Shown: piece by piece, positions 16,514 through 25,494 of the stretch
Position numbering within the stretch: the stretch's first letter is position 1
Layout of the letters: every line of letters starts with the position of its first letter
Source: Lactonifactor sp. BIOML-A5
GTDB lineage: Bacteria > Bacillota > Clostridia > Lachnospirales > Lachnospiraceae
NCBI RefSeq assembly: GCF_009677585.1
Contig: NZ_WKYV01000044.1
Span: 1 to 30,995, forward strand
DNA: 30,995 bases
Reading direction: 5' to 3'
The notes under the pieces: generated by a model
Database searches by the model: none
Seen by the model: only the letters and a program-made list of their open reading frames with translations
What the model was told of the DNA's origin: nothing
Made by a program: the position numbers and the translations under genes

Positions 16514-18970
16514 ATGGCAATTAAAGCTAGCAATCAAATTACAATTATTGATGTGGATGATGTAGGCAGATTGGGGGTATACCTTAACAGCAACCTACCA
16601 CTGTCTGTCATCCACGATCCGAATACAAATACTTATGCCCCATCCTGGGCTGCAACTAATCTAAAATTAACTCCAGTGGTCTATTTAAATGACAAAGCTC
16701 TTGCATTAAATTCTACGGGACTGACAGTTACCTGGAAGCGACGGGAGGGATCGGGTTCTGAGGGAAATCTTACTGCCGGGGAAACAGCATCCGGAGGGAT
16801 ATTAACTGTGAACCAGAACAAACTGAGTTCAGCTTCAAGCGGCTTATTAAGCTATATCTGCTATGTTACGTACACAGAGCCTGAATCTGGAGTCACTGTA
16901 AACACACAAAGCGTCATGTCCTATTCCCTGCTTCAAAATGCAGTAGAGCTTCACTATATCAGCATTGATGGCCCCAATGTATTCTTATATAATGCCGCAG
17001 GAACGCTGGTTGGCAACTCCCAAATTTCACTAACAGCAAATGCCACCAATGTAACCATTTCCACCTGGCAGTACCGCAAATCTGGTGGCACCTTCGCCGC
17101 TTATCCCACAACCTCTGATAACGCAACCGTTACAGGCTCAACCCTGGTAGTTAAACCTGGACATGCCGTGTTCTTCAACGATACTGCCGTTATCAAAGTT
17201 ATTACTAATGATCCGGACGTATATGACACCGTTACTATCGCAAAGCTAAGAGATGGTTCACATTCTGTTGTGGGAGTACTTACAAATGAAAGCCACGCCC
17301 TGCCAGCCAATTCTTCCGGTACGATAAGCTCTTATGCAGGAGCGGAGACAACGCTTGCCATTTATGAAAACGGCGCGGACATTACCAGTACCTTCACAAT
17401 TACAACTGCCCCAAGTACAGGTGTAACCGGCACTCAAAGCTCTGATAAGAAGTCATATACGGTAACTGGTATGACCGTAGATACAGGATATGTTGATTTT
17501 ACCGCTACACGCAGCGGATACGCCGCCATTACCAAAAGATTTGCTCTTACAAGGGTAAAGGGCGGAGCAAACGGTGCGACTGCACGGACATACTTCCTCG
17601 ACGCCAGTGCATTAGTACTAAATAAAAATATAAGTAATGTCTTAACACCTGCCAAAGTTACCTTCAGTTCTTTTTACCGGGATGGCACATCTGCAACGCG
17701 TACCGCATATTCCGGAAGGTTTATCATTGCTGAATCTACAGACGGTACTGCATTTACCACGAAATATACATCCTCCGCCAATGAACCAACGAAAGAATAC
17801 ACTCCGTCGGCCACAAATATAGCGGCTATCAAATGTACGCTTTACGCGGCTGGAGCTACCACTACTGCTCTTGATACACAGACAGTAATGATTACAAAAG
17901 ATGGTGCGACAGGTGCGACGGGTCCTGGGGGCACCTCTGTGATTGTGGGTAATGAATCCCAGGTAATACCTTGCAACAGCTCAGGAAACGTTCTTTCGGC
18001 TATGGATGTAACTATTCCCTTTGCCGGGTATAAGGGTATTACAAAGGCTGCCTGCTCCGTAGCCACCGGAGCATTACCGTCAGGTGTAACAGTAAAGTCT
18101 AATACCGCAGGTACGGCAAGCACTGATGGTTCTCTTGTTCTTACCTTTGCCGCCAGCGCCACATTAGGGGCTTCTGCTGCAATGACTGGAACTATTGATC
18201 TGACCTTCACTTGTAATGGGACAACTGTTATAAAGAAGTTTACTTGGACGAAATCGAAAGCGGCAGTTAACGGTACAAACGGCGTAAATGCAGTCCTGTT
18301 TGAAATTATCTCCCCGTCTGGAAATGTAATAATTAATTCGGGAAATAATGTCGTTTTGGAAACTATTATGTACTCAGGGACATCTACCGTAACGCCCACT
18401 GCTTATGTCTGGAAAAAATATGCGGGCGGTTCATGGACGTCCATATCCGGCCAGACAGCATCAAAGCTTACTGTGACACCGGCTATGGTAGACAGTTCCG
18501 CATCCTTTAGCTGCACAGCTACCTATGGAGGGAAAACCTACACCGCCTATGCGACAGTGACAGACAAACAGGACAATTACAGCGTAGACTGTATCTCCAC
18601 ACTTGGAAACCAGATCAAAAATGGCGTCGGCTCTGGCGTTATCTATTACCGGCTGTACCAAAACGGAAAGGAAGTAGATCCTTTAAAGACAGCTGATTTT
18701 CTGACCACTGCACCTTCCAGCCCAACCACAGGGGATTTTTACTATCACATAGATAAAACTGCAAAAACCGTAACCCTAAAAAAGTACTCAGGCACCGCAT
18801 GGGTGAATGCCTCCGATGCGGATCTCCCAAAGGAAACATACAATACCTACCGGATTGATAAGAATTCCCTGCCTATGGATGGAGGCGAAATCTGGAAAAC
18901 TGGCAAAGCTGTGTATGTCGACGGTAGTTTAATAGACGGTAAATGTACGTTTGTTGTGGAGGTCATATAA
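16514..18970 (+). CDS. Large Ig-like-domain baseplate/tail fibre protein
   Basis: An 818-aa protein starting at ATG 16514 (an earlier in-frame ATG at 16454 lies inside the Tal gene and is rejected because TAAGGGGG stands just upstream of 16514). It begins with IKASNQITIIDVDD, shared with the next gene. It is built from beta-rich Ig-like modules: a repeat of the form V-x-NES-x-x-PANSSG...TGVT occurs twice (about residues 255-345 and 475-560). Collagen-like spacers KGGANGAT and KDGATGATGPGG lie between modules. C-terminal residues 690-818 form a separate compact domain. Such proteins extend the baseplate or decorate the fibre and help bind the host surface. Confidence 0.75.
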   Translation: MAIKASNQITIIDVDDVGRLGVYLNSNLPLSVIHDPNTNTYAPSWAATNLKLTPVVYLNDKALALNSTGLTVTWKRREGSGSEGNLTAGETASGGILTVNQNKLSSASSGLLSYICYVTYTEPESGVTVNTQSVMSYSLLQNAVELHYISIDGPNVFLYNAAGTLVGNSQISLTANATNVTISTWQYRKSGGTFAAYPTTSDNATVTGSTLVVKPGHAVFFNDTAVIKVITNDPDVYDTVTIAKLRDGSHSVVGVLTNESHALPANSSGTISSYAGAETTLAIYENGADITSTFTITTAPSTGVTGTQSSDKKSYTVTGMTVDTGYVDFTATRSGYAAITKRFALTRVKGGANGATARTYFLDASALVLNKNISNVLTPAKVTFSSFYRDGTSATRTAYSGRFIIAESTDGTAFTTKYTSSANEPTKEYTPSATNIAAIKCTLYAAGATTTALDTQTVMITKDGATGATGPGGTSVIVGNESQVIPCNSSGNVLSAMDVTIPFAGYKGITKAACSVATGALPSGVTVKSNTAGTASTDGSLVLTFAASATLGASAAMTGTIDLTFTCNGTTVIKKFTWTKSKAAVNGTNGVNAVLFEIISPSGNVIINSGNNVVLETIMYSGTSTVTPTAYVWKKYAGGSWTSISGQTASKLTVTPAMVDSSASFSCTATYGGKTYTAYATVTDKQDNYSVDCISTLGNQIKNGVGSGVIYYRLYQNGKEVDPLKTADFLTTAPSSPTTGDFYYHIDKTAKTVTLKKYSGTAWVNASDADLPKETYNTYRIDKNSLPMDGGEIWKTGKAVYVDGSLIDGKCTFVVEVI

Positions 18971-19026
18971 GCGAGGTTTTTCTGTGCCTTGCTTTTCTGT
19001 AACGGGGTGCGGAAAGGAGAACATAA

Positions 19027-22000
19027 ATGAAAGCATCAAACCAACTTACTATAACCAATGTTATAGACGGCGTAGATTCTGTTTCTATCATTCTAACAGA
19101 TGAAAACCATACATTCTCTGCCAATAGTTCCGGGCAGGCGGCAGCAGCCTCTATAACAACCGGGGTTCAGGCATACAAAGGAACCAGCAAAATAGCAACA
19201 ACTGTGGGGAGTATTACAGGGCTCCCTGCAGGAATGACCATGACAGTAAATAATAATAATTCAGCCAACACCTCTATTTCAGTGACTGTAACAGCATCTC
19301 TGACTGCCTTAAGCGGGACAGTAAATATTCCCATTGCAGCGGACGGCATTTCTTTCATCAAAACCTTTAGCTTCACTTTATCAAAGGCAGGTGCCACAGG
19401 AAGCACAGGTGCCGCCGCCAAATCCGTGGATATCACAGCGACTTCACAGATTTTTAAAAGCACAGACGGCGGAGCAACATTTTCACCTGAGACCATCAAA
19501 CTTACGCCCGTCTTCCAAGGAGGAATTTCATTTAGTAAATGGCAGTACAGCTCGAACGGCGGGACATCATGGACAGATGTAACAAGCGGTTCCAACGGCC
19601 TGACGATTTCTTCTGGTGTTCTTACTATCGCAAAGACATGCAGTTTATTTACAGACAGCGTTACTTCTCTCTCCTTTAAGTGCATCAGTAATAATGCATC
19701 TTATTTTGACGTGATGACAGTGTTGAAATTGTATGATGTAACGGATATCCAGATAGGCGGCAGGAATTTATTGTTACATAGTGGGGAAAAGATTACCAGT
19801 TCTACTTATTTGATGAAATCCTACTCTGCTTCTGAGCTGAAGCCTAATACGAAGTACACTATGGTGCTGAAAGGTAGTGTTGCCTCGCCAAACCGTTTCG
19901 GCGTTTGGTTTAATGGCGGAAGTTCTCATGGCGGATACTTTCCTTATAATCAGACAGATACAGCAGAATATATTACCATTACTACGCCCGCAGACTTAAC
20001 TGCAACAACTGTCAACGTATATAATTATCCGTCTGCTACTGCTTCTAAATCCACAATAGATTGGACAGCCATGTATGAGGGGGATATACTACCTCCCTTG
20101 GATTGGACTCCCGCGCCGGAGGATATCCAGGAACAGTTCACTGCAGTTACAGATACTGTTAAAACCGCCCAAAGCAAGATTGATGCAGTGGAAGGGAAAA
20201 TAACAAACAAGGTCTGGCGAAGTGATGTAATTACCATCCAGGATTCCGAAGGAAATATAAGAGAAAAGACTTTAGTAGACCATCTTGTACAGAATATGAT
20301 TGACTCTAACGGGATAACAAATACCGTTCAGGATATCAAAACTGATTTAGGAAACCCAAATGACCCGGCATCTGGAACAAGTATTTATTCCAAAATCACG
20401 AAAGCACAACAGACAGCGGATAAGTTTACCTGGCTTGTTAAATCCGGGAATAGTTCTTCCAGCATGACGCTGACAGATAGTTTTCTAAGTATCCTGGCGA
20501 GGGATATTGATATTACTGGGAAGGTTACTTTTAATTCGTTTGATACTACTACTAAGATACAGATACAAACAGCTGTAAATAAAGTGGATGACTGGAGTTA
20601 TGACAGTACGTCAATTGATGGAGGAAAGATTTATACGGGTACTATCACAGCTGATAAGATTGCTGCTAACTCTATAACTGCAGATAAAATTGCTGCTGGA
20701 GCTATAACAAGCGATAAAATAATTATTGGTGACTTTACAAATTACGCGACTATTAACCCAAATTTTCCTGAAACAATGTTACCTAATACCTTTATTCATG
20801 GTAGGACAAGCATAAGCGGTAGTTTTATAGAAGCTTCCGGGCGTGATTATTTTCCTTTATGTGAGGCAACGCCAAATGCTTTTAGCCAAGGAGAAAAAAT
20901 AAGTTATAGTTTTACAGCCAAAACTGATGGCGGGCAGGTGCCTATATCGGTTTCTCTGTTATGCTATAGCAGTATTACAAAAGATCCAAACACCGGAGTA
21001 ACAACATCCGGAACACTTATTAAAGAATATACATCAACTCCAGGGGGAGGATATAGCGGTTACCTAAACGACTACCCCAAAGTTTGTAGTGGTGTTATTG
21101 AAATTTCTGACTCCATAATTAACAATGCAAAATATTTTATTCTCGCTATTAAAAACATGTCATCTCAACGCTTACCCATTTATATTATGTATATTAAATT
21201 TAATCGAAAGATAGATGGATCAATAATCGTAGACGGAGGAATTACCGCTGAATGTCTAGCAGTTGATTCTATTCGTTCCCGGAATTATACAGCTGGCAGC
21301 GGGACATATTCTACTCAAGGCACAATGTTTAATCTTGAAGGCAGTGGATATATAAAGTCACAAAATTTTGCTATTACATCAACTGGTACAGCCTATTTTC
21401 GTGGAAATATAAATGCAACTAGTGGAACAATTGGATCTACATCCTCCGGATGGCAGATATCAGGGAATACTATTAAAGGTTTATCCAGTTCCAGTAAAAT
21501 AATTAGTGGCGTATTAGAATCTAGCAATTATATTGAAAATACACAGGGAGTCAGAGTAGATTTAAACTCAGGAATCATAAAAGGAGACATAGTAGCTACT
21601 AATCTCTCCGCCCTTAATTCATATAGAATTCATGATAGCGTACATGAATCTACTATTATAACTGCGGATTTTGCAACAGATGATTTAATTGCTAAAATTG
21701 CCGTATTTGGATTTAATGAAGAAAAGTCCTCGCCTACAACGACTTATTCTGGTAAAGCATACATGGCTACTTATGATTTTGAAGGCGGAACAAGTAAAGT
21801 TGAGATTATGGCAGATATCATTAATTTAGTTACTAATGATTTAGGCGGTGCAGTGAATTGTGAAATGGTCTCAGCAAATGGAGGAAGATGCTGGAAGTTC
21901 AGTAACGGTTTGGCTATCGCGGTTAAAGCGGTAAGTGTACAGACTGCCTCTCCTACTAGTTATGGAAATATGTATTATGGAAATATCGGAACTCCATTAG

Positions 22001-22194
22001 GTAATATGCCAATAACCTTTAAAAATATTTTTTATCGAAATTTTACTTATGATAGTGGAGGTACAGAATGGCTTGCGTGGTATCCAGGAGATTATACAAA
22101 ATGGAGCGGAACAATATACCCCTATAGCCCCGTAAAGACAACAGCATATTCCGCTAGAGATTTACGTGCAGTTTGTATAGGTACTTGGAAATAA
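19027..22194 (+). CDS. Tail fibre protein with shared Ig-like N-terminus
   Basis: A 1055-aa protein. The N-terminus KASNQLTITNVIDG parallels that of the preceding gene, and the first 120 residues (TDENHTFSANSSG...) are another copy of the Ig-like module found twice in that gene. Then come the collagen-like spacer KAGATGSTGA, an Ig-like domain, a carbohydrate-binding-like domain beginning with IGGRNLLLHSG and ending DWTPAPED (about 240-360), a coiled coil, a repetitive TADKIAANSITADKIAAGAITSDKI stretch, and a beta-helical and C-terminal head region (residues 720-1055) likely to contact the host. The ribosome binding site is AAAGGAGA, 7 bases before ATG. The last third is more AT-rich, which suggests exchange of the host-range end. 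Confidence 0.75.
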   Translation: MKASNQLTITNVIDGVDSVSIILTDENHTFSANSSGQAAAASITTGVQAYKGTSKIATTVGSITGLPAGMTMTVNNNNSANTSISVTVTASLTALSGTVNIPIAADGISFIKTFSFTLSKAGATGSTGAAAKSVDITATSQIFKSTDGGATFSPETIKLTPVFQGGISFSKWQYSSNGGTSWTDVTSGSNGLTISSGVLTIAKTCSLFTDSVTSLSFKCISNNASYFDVMTVLKLYDVTDIQIGGRNLLLHSGEKITSSTYLMKSYSASELKPNTKYTMVLKGSVASPNRFGVWFNGGSSHGGYFPYNQTDTAEYITITTPADLTATTVNVYNYPSATASKSTIDWTAMYEGDILPPLDWTPAPEDIQEQFTAVTDTVKTAQSKIDAVEGKITNKVWRSDVITIQDSEGNIREKTLVDHLVQNMIDSNGITNTVQDIKTDLGNPNDPASGTSIYSKITKAQQTADKFTWLVKSGNSSSSMTLTDSFLSILARDIDITGKVTFNSFDTTTKIQIQTAVNKVDDWSYDSTSIDGGKIYTGTITADKIAANSITADKIAAGAITSDKIIIGDFTNYATINPNFPETMLPNTFIHGRTSISGSFIEASGRDYFPLCEATPNAFSQGEKISYSFTAKTDGGQVPISVSLLCYSSITKDPNTGVTTSGTLIKEYTSTPGGGYSGYLNDYPKVCSGVIEISDSIINNAKYFILAIKNMSSQRLPIYIMYIKFNRKIDGSIIVDGGITAECLAVDSIRSRNYTAGSGTYSTQGTMFNLEGSGYIKSQNFAITSTGTAYFRGNINATSGTIGSTSSGWQISGNTIKGLSSSSKIISGVLESSNYIENTQGVRVDLNSGIIKGDIVATNLSALNSYRIHDSVHESTIITADFATDDLIAKIAVFGFNEEKSSPTTTYSGKAYMATYDFEGGTSKVEIMADIINLVTNDLGGAVNCEMVSANGGRCWKFSNGLAIAVKAVSVQTASPTSYGNMYYGNIGTPLGNMPITFKNIFYRNFTYDSGGTEWLAWYPGDYTKWSGTIYPYSPVKTTAYSARDLRAVCIGTWK

Positions 22195-22202
22195 TTATTC
22201 AA

Positions 22203-22225
22203 AGAGGACTTGTTCCTCTCTTTAC
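22203..22225 (+). terminator. Weak hairpin after tail fibre gene
   Basis: AGAGGA (22203-22208), 5-base loop, TCCTCT (22214-22219), then CTTTACTTT. A short stem with a T-rich tail; probably a partial terminator inside the late operon. Confidence 0.4.
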
Positions 22226-22251
22226 TTTATATAAAAAGGAGAAAATAATAT

Positions 22252-22647
22252 ATGACAAATTTAGAAGTAGTTAAAAATTTACAGGCACTTTACAATGTAA
22301 AAAAGAAGGTACTCCCGGCCAAATTAAGTTATGCCATCGGGCGAAACATCAGTATTTTGGAGCCTTTGTATAACACTTACTTTGAGGAAAGGCAAAAGAT
22401 ACATAAGCAATACTGTAAACTAAACGAAAAAGGGGAACTAGAAACTGATAAAACGGGAGTAGAAATACCAATTGATGCCAACAATAAAAAATTACTGGAG
22501 ACGGAAATGGAAGCGTTAGTATCTATTGATAACTCAGATGTTACTATCCACAAGGTATCTGAAAGTGTTTTGGATCTTTGTGATTTGGAAAAATTTAACG
22601 CTCTAACTCCAGAGGAACTTTTGGGATTATCCTTTATGTTTGAATAA
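22252..22647 (+). CDS. DUF1617-type phage protein
   Basis: A 131-aa helical protein resembling DUF1617, a family of unknown function found next to tail-fibre genes in Firmicutes phages. It shows the family layout: an N-terminal helix with a YNVKKKVLPAKLSYAIGRN region, a second helix (LEPLYNTYFEERQKI), a YCKLNEKGELET turn, and a C-terminal helix ending in LTPEELLGLSFMFE. The ribosome binding site AAAAAGGAGAAA precedes ATG. The next gene starts 11 bases after its stop. Possibly an assembly chaperone for fibres, but this is only suggested by position. Confidence 0.7.
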   Translation: MTNLEVVKNLQALYNVKKKVLPAKLSYAIGRNISILEPLYNTYFEERQKIHKQYCKLNEKGELETDKTGVEIPIDANNKKLLETEMEALVSIDNSDVTIHKVSESVLDLCDLEKFNALTPEELLGLSFMFE

Positions 22648-22658
22648 GGAGGATTTGT

Positions 22659-23462
22659 ATGAACCAACTTCAATTTAAAGATGGTTCCAGGGTTGAGATC
22701 TCCGAGTTTAAATATGCAAATGCTTATTTACAGATTTGTCTATATTCACCTATTGAAACCGTAAAGGAGTTATTCTATAACGCCAATAATCTAGGTACTC
22801 TTGAGTTTTATATAGATGATAAATTTGCAGGAACATATAGCGGATATCTGAATGTACGAAATATAACCTTAGATAATCGGTTAAATGCGGACTTAGAGCC
22901 GGTAGACTACTGTACTGTAGTTTTATATCAGCCCCTTATTAAAGATCGTATTAATACTTTAGAGTCAACTCTGGTACAAGAGACAAGTGCGCTGAACACT
23001 AAGACGTCCACAATAGAAACAAAGGTCATCGAACTGGACGCCGCAATTAATCCGGTAGTTGATACGGAATCCATGACCTTAAAAGAGCTAAAGCAATACC
23101 GAATCAACGAATCTAAGCAACTTCTTGCTGAATATCTGAGCAATAATCCTCTAAACTCTGACTGTCATAATCAAACTATGGGAACTTATTCGATAACAAA
23201 AGAGAAACAAGATTTGATGATTTCTAATTATATCACCTATCAAATCAAAAAACAGACGGAACCTAATACTGAACTAACCTGGAATGAAACCGGTAAGTCT
23301 TGTGAATTATGGACAGAAGCCGAATTTCTAGAATTAATCTGTCAGGTAGAACAGAAAGTAAAACCCAGAGTATCTAAGCAACAGGCGTTAGAAGAAGAGA
23401 TTATGGACTGCAAAACAAAAGAGGAGGTTTCTGCGGTTGTTATTGATTATGTAAATGTATAG
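22659..23462 (+). CDS. Baseplate-associated protein with DUF4376-like C-terminus
   Basis: A 267-aa protein. Residues 1-95 form a beta domain, residues 100-130 a short coiled coil (LESTLVQETSALNTKTSTIETK), and residues 145-260 match the layout of DUF4376: KQYRINESKQLLAEYL, a small beta hairpin (TMGTYSITKEKQDLM), helices, a W-T/W-x-E turn, then an EFLELICQVEQKV helix and a final ALEEEIMDC helix. The DUF4376 unit is common at the C-termini of phage tail proteins and its function is unknown. The ribosome binding site AAGGAGG overlaps the preceding stop region, so the two genes are coupled. Confidence 0.6.
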   Translation: MNQLQFKDGSRVEISEFKYANAYLQICLYSPIETVKELFYNANNLGTLEFYIDDKFAGTYSGYLNVRNITLDNRLNADLEPVDYCTVVLYQPLIKDRINTLESTLVQETSALNTKTSTIETKVIELDAAINPVVDTESMTLKELKQYRINESKQLLAEYLSNNPLNSDCHNQTMGTYSITKEKQDLMISNYITYQIKKQTEPNTELTWNETGKSCELWTEAEFLELICQVEQKVKPRVSKQQALEEEIMDCKTKEEVSAVVIDYVNV

Positions 23463-23476
23463 GGGAGGAGATTCTA

Positions 23477-23947
23477 TTGAAAAAGATATTAGAATTCATT
23501 TTTGAACATATTCTATTATTCCTTACTTTTGGATTTATATATTTTATTCTTGAAAGCCTATGGAAAAACCACCTCACTGATTGGCACATGTTTTTGTTAG
23601 CAGGTTTTATTGGTTTATGTATAGGATTAATCAATAATCTATTTTCCTTTGAAACTGATTTTTTACTACAGTCTATTGTAGGTATGCTAATTGCTTTACT
23701 ATGCGAATGTATCTTTGGCTATAAATGGAATGTAGAAATGGGACTCTGCCTTTGGAATTACTCTAACCCGCCGCTTTCTTATCTTAGCGCCGTAGCTGAT
23801 CAAATCAATGCTGCATTTGCTGTTATCTGGCTGGTCCTGTCTGCGTTCTGTGTCCTATTAGATGACTGGATCTATTATTACATATTGAAGCATAAAGAAA
23901 AGAAACCATACTACAAGGTATTTGGCAGAGTGATTTACAGAATGTAA
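23477..23947 (+). CDS. Polytopic membrane protein (PF06541/CmpB-like)
   Basis: A 156-aa protein with four predicted membrane helices (about 7-27, 36-58, 63-81, 108-130). The segment DWHMFLLAGFIGLCIGLINN and the FSFETDFLLQ...GYKWNVEMGLCLWNYSNPPLSY stretch fit the family named putative ABC-transporter type IV (CmpB-like), known mostly from Clostridia and from their prophages. Despite the name no ATPase is nearby. It starts with TTG, backed by GGGGAGGAG 8 bases upstream. It lies at the start of the lysis section, so a role in membrane events during lysis is conceivable, but not shown by sequence. Confidence 0.65.
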   Translation: MKKILEFIFEHILLFLTFGFIYFILESLWKNHLTDWHMFLLAGFIGLCIGLINNLFSFETDFLLQSIVGMLIALLCECIFGYKWNVEMGLCLWNYSNPPLSYLSAVADQINAAFAVIWLVLSAFCVLLDDWIYYYILKHKEKKPYYKVFGRVIYRM

Positions 23948-23969
23948 CAGAAAGGAATGGTGCGTTTGT

Positions 23970-24242
23970 GTGAAAGAGTTTATTGAAATATTTGGAGGGG
24001 TAACGGTAAGCCAACTAGTTACCCTGCTGGTTGCCATCGGGTTTATTGGCGGCATATACATAAAATACAAACCCAAAATGGAAGCCGCATACGAGAAGAA
24101 ACGGAGAAACGACAAGATTCTGGATACATATGAGCAGAAGCATCAGGAACTCGTTGACAAACACAATGAAGATATATCCAAAGCTTCGGAACGGGATCAG
24201 GAATTAAAGGAAAGCATACAAGCTATCTCACAAAAAATTGAT
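23970..24242 (+). CDS. Small membrane-anchored coiled-coil phage protein, exon 1
   Basis: The 91 N-terminal codons of a protein interrupted by the intron-like element. A membrane helix (residues about 12-29, VSQLVTLLVAIGFIGGIY) is followed by basic residues and a long coiled coil (MEAAYEKKRRNDKI...). The start is GTG at 23970, with AAAGGA upstream at a long spacing. Unspliced, the frame ends at a TAA (24243-24245) immediately after TTGAT. Splicing 24242 to 25590 gives a 181-aa protein resembling small phage proteins with an N-terminal membrane anchor and a C-terminal RDRIxQSYRYHxEHxxWTRMDxEAF-type domain, usually found beside the holin. Confidence 0.75.
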
Positions 24243-24690
24243 TAAATTGCGAACGCACACTCGTGACTTCAGTCATGAGTAAGTGAGCGTTTACAAATAG
24301 TTAGCATATACAGAAACGTGTATGTAGAGGTGTTTATGACACCCAATACTACTTGAACTGCTGGGAACCCATAAAGCTATTTGAACTACAACGTAATACC
24401 TGAAATGGTATCAGCGTGAATGTTACGAAAGTAGAAAAAATCAAATAGATGGTGCAAGGTTAAATCCTAAACACTGAAACAATGGGCAATCAGCAACTAA
24501 GACCGAAAGGTAAAGCTCAACGACTATTCCTCTTGAGGGAAGTACACACAAGCGTGTGGAAGTGGGTAGACCCTAACGTGTAATGGCGAGGGATAAGATA
24601 TAGTCTGTGCTTACATGAAAGTGTAAGAAGTTCATAGGAGAACTGTATAAAGTGTAGCGACTTTATATGAACGACACCTCAAAAACGACA
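24243..24690 (+). ncRNA. Group I intron ribozyme core
   Basis: The R element GCTCAACGACTA (24515-24526) and S element AAGATATAGTC (24595-24605) are near-canonical and form P7 (GACTAT at 24522-24527 with ATAGTC at 24600-24605). A P8-like hairpin (CACAC, loop, GTGTG) lies between them. After P7 there are P9-type hairpins: CTTACA/TGTAAG, and GTTCAT/ATGAAC enclosing ATAAAGT/ACTTTAT. The 5' exon ends in U; a candidate internal guide GTTAG (24300-24304) can pair with TTGAT, giving the usual U-G pair at the splice site, though with several wobbles. A 7-bp hairpin AAAGAAT/ATTCTTT (24690-24709) precedes the endonuclease gene. Confidence 0.85.
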
Positions 24691-24774
24691 AAGAATCCTA
24701 TGATTCTTTTATATTATTTAAACAAATTAAATCACTTTAGAGAATATATAATAGAAAGGAAGTGAATAAATATT

Positions 24775-25458
24775 ATGAAATATTCTATAACTGAAATAAA
24801 TTCAGATTTTTCATTTTCTGGAATATACAAATGGGAAAATGAAATAAATGGTAAAGTATACATAGGCCAATCTATAAATATTTATAATAGATTTTTGGAT
24901 TATAAAAAAGGTAGATTTAATCCACATATGAAAAGTGCAATAAATAAATATGGTATAGACAATTTCTCAATAGAAATTTTAGAAAAAGATATTGATGAAG
25001 CTAATCTTAATGCATATGAGCAAAAATGGATTGACTTTTATCAGAGTTATTTACCAGAAAATGGATATAATATTGCGCCAGTAGCTGGTAATACAAGAGG
25101 CGTTAAAAAGTCAAAAACAGAACGGGATGCTATGAGTAAAAGGGCTTCTAAAAGAATTGGAGAATTAAATCCTTTCTATGGTAAACATCATACAGAAGAA
25201 ACAAGAAAGAAAATCTCAGAAGCTCATAAAGGACTTCACTATGAAATATCCGAAGAACATTTTAGAAAATGGAGAGAAGGATATAGAGCATCTATTGATA
25301 AAATAAAACAAATAGATAAAAATACGAATGAAGTAATTGCCATATATGAAAATGCAATTATTGCAAGCAAACAAACAGATTCTGATTATTCTGGAATTAG
25401 AAGATGTTGTCAGTGTAAACAAAAAACTTGTAATGGGTATAAATGGCAAATTGCTTAA
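24775..25458 (+). CDS. GIY-YIG homing endonuclease
   Basis: A 227-aa protein. The nuclease domain (residues 14-100) contains the signature SGIY (G16, I17, Y18) and KVYIG (Y29, I30, G31), the catalytic arginine in NRF (R39), and the metal-binding glutamate in AYEQKW (E82). It is followed by a NUMOD3 DNA-binding repeat (GELNPFYGKHHTEETRKKIS, about 129-148) and a C-terminal NUMOD1/IENR1-like unit (KQIDKNTNEVIAIYENAIIA ... GYKW). Such enzymes cut intronless alleles to drive intron homing. It is AT-rich compared with its neighbours. AGAAAGGAAG lies about 12 bases before ATG. Its position, downstream of the ribozyme core and before the right end, is where IStrons carry TnpA/TnpB. Confidence 0.9.
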   Translation: MKYSITEINSDFSFSGIYKWENEINGKVYIGQSINIYNRFLDYKKGRFNPHMKSAINKYGIDNFSIEILEKDIDEANLNAYEQKWIDFYQSYLPENGYNIAPVAGNTRGVKKSKTERDAMSKRASKRIGELNPFYGKHHTEETRKKISEAHKGLHYEISEEHFRKWREGYRASIDKIKQIDKNTNEVIAIYENAIIASKQTDSDYSGIRRCCQCKQKTCNGYKWQIA

Positions 25459-25494
25459 TTTGAAAGTGATTATTAAATGTTTAAATAATACATA

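Noticed and set aside
16454..16514. Upstream ATG start at 16454 for the Ig-like protein
   Set aside because: It lies inside the Tal gene without a ribosome binding site; ATG 16514 with GGGGG upstream and IKASNQ matching the next gene's start is preferred.
17842..18399. 185-aa open frame on the - strand inside the Ig-like protein gene
   Set aside because: Antisense of Thr/Ala-rich repeats, composition explained by the + strand protein; no ribosome binding site.
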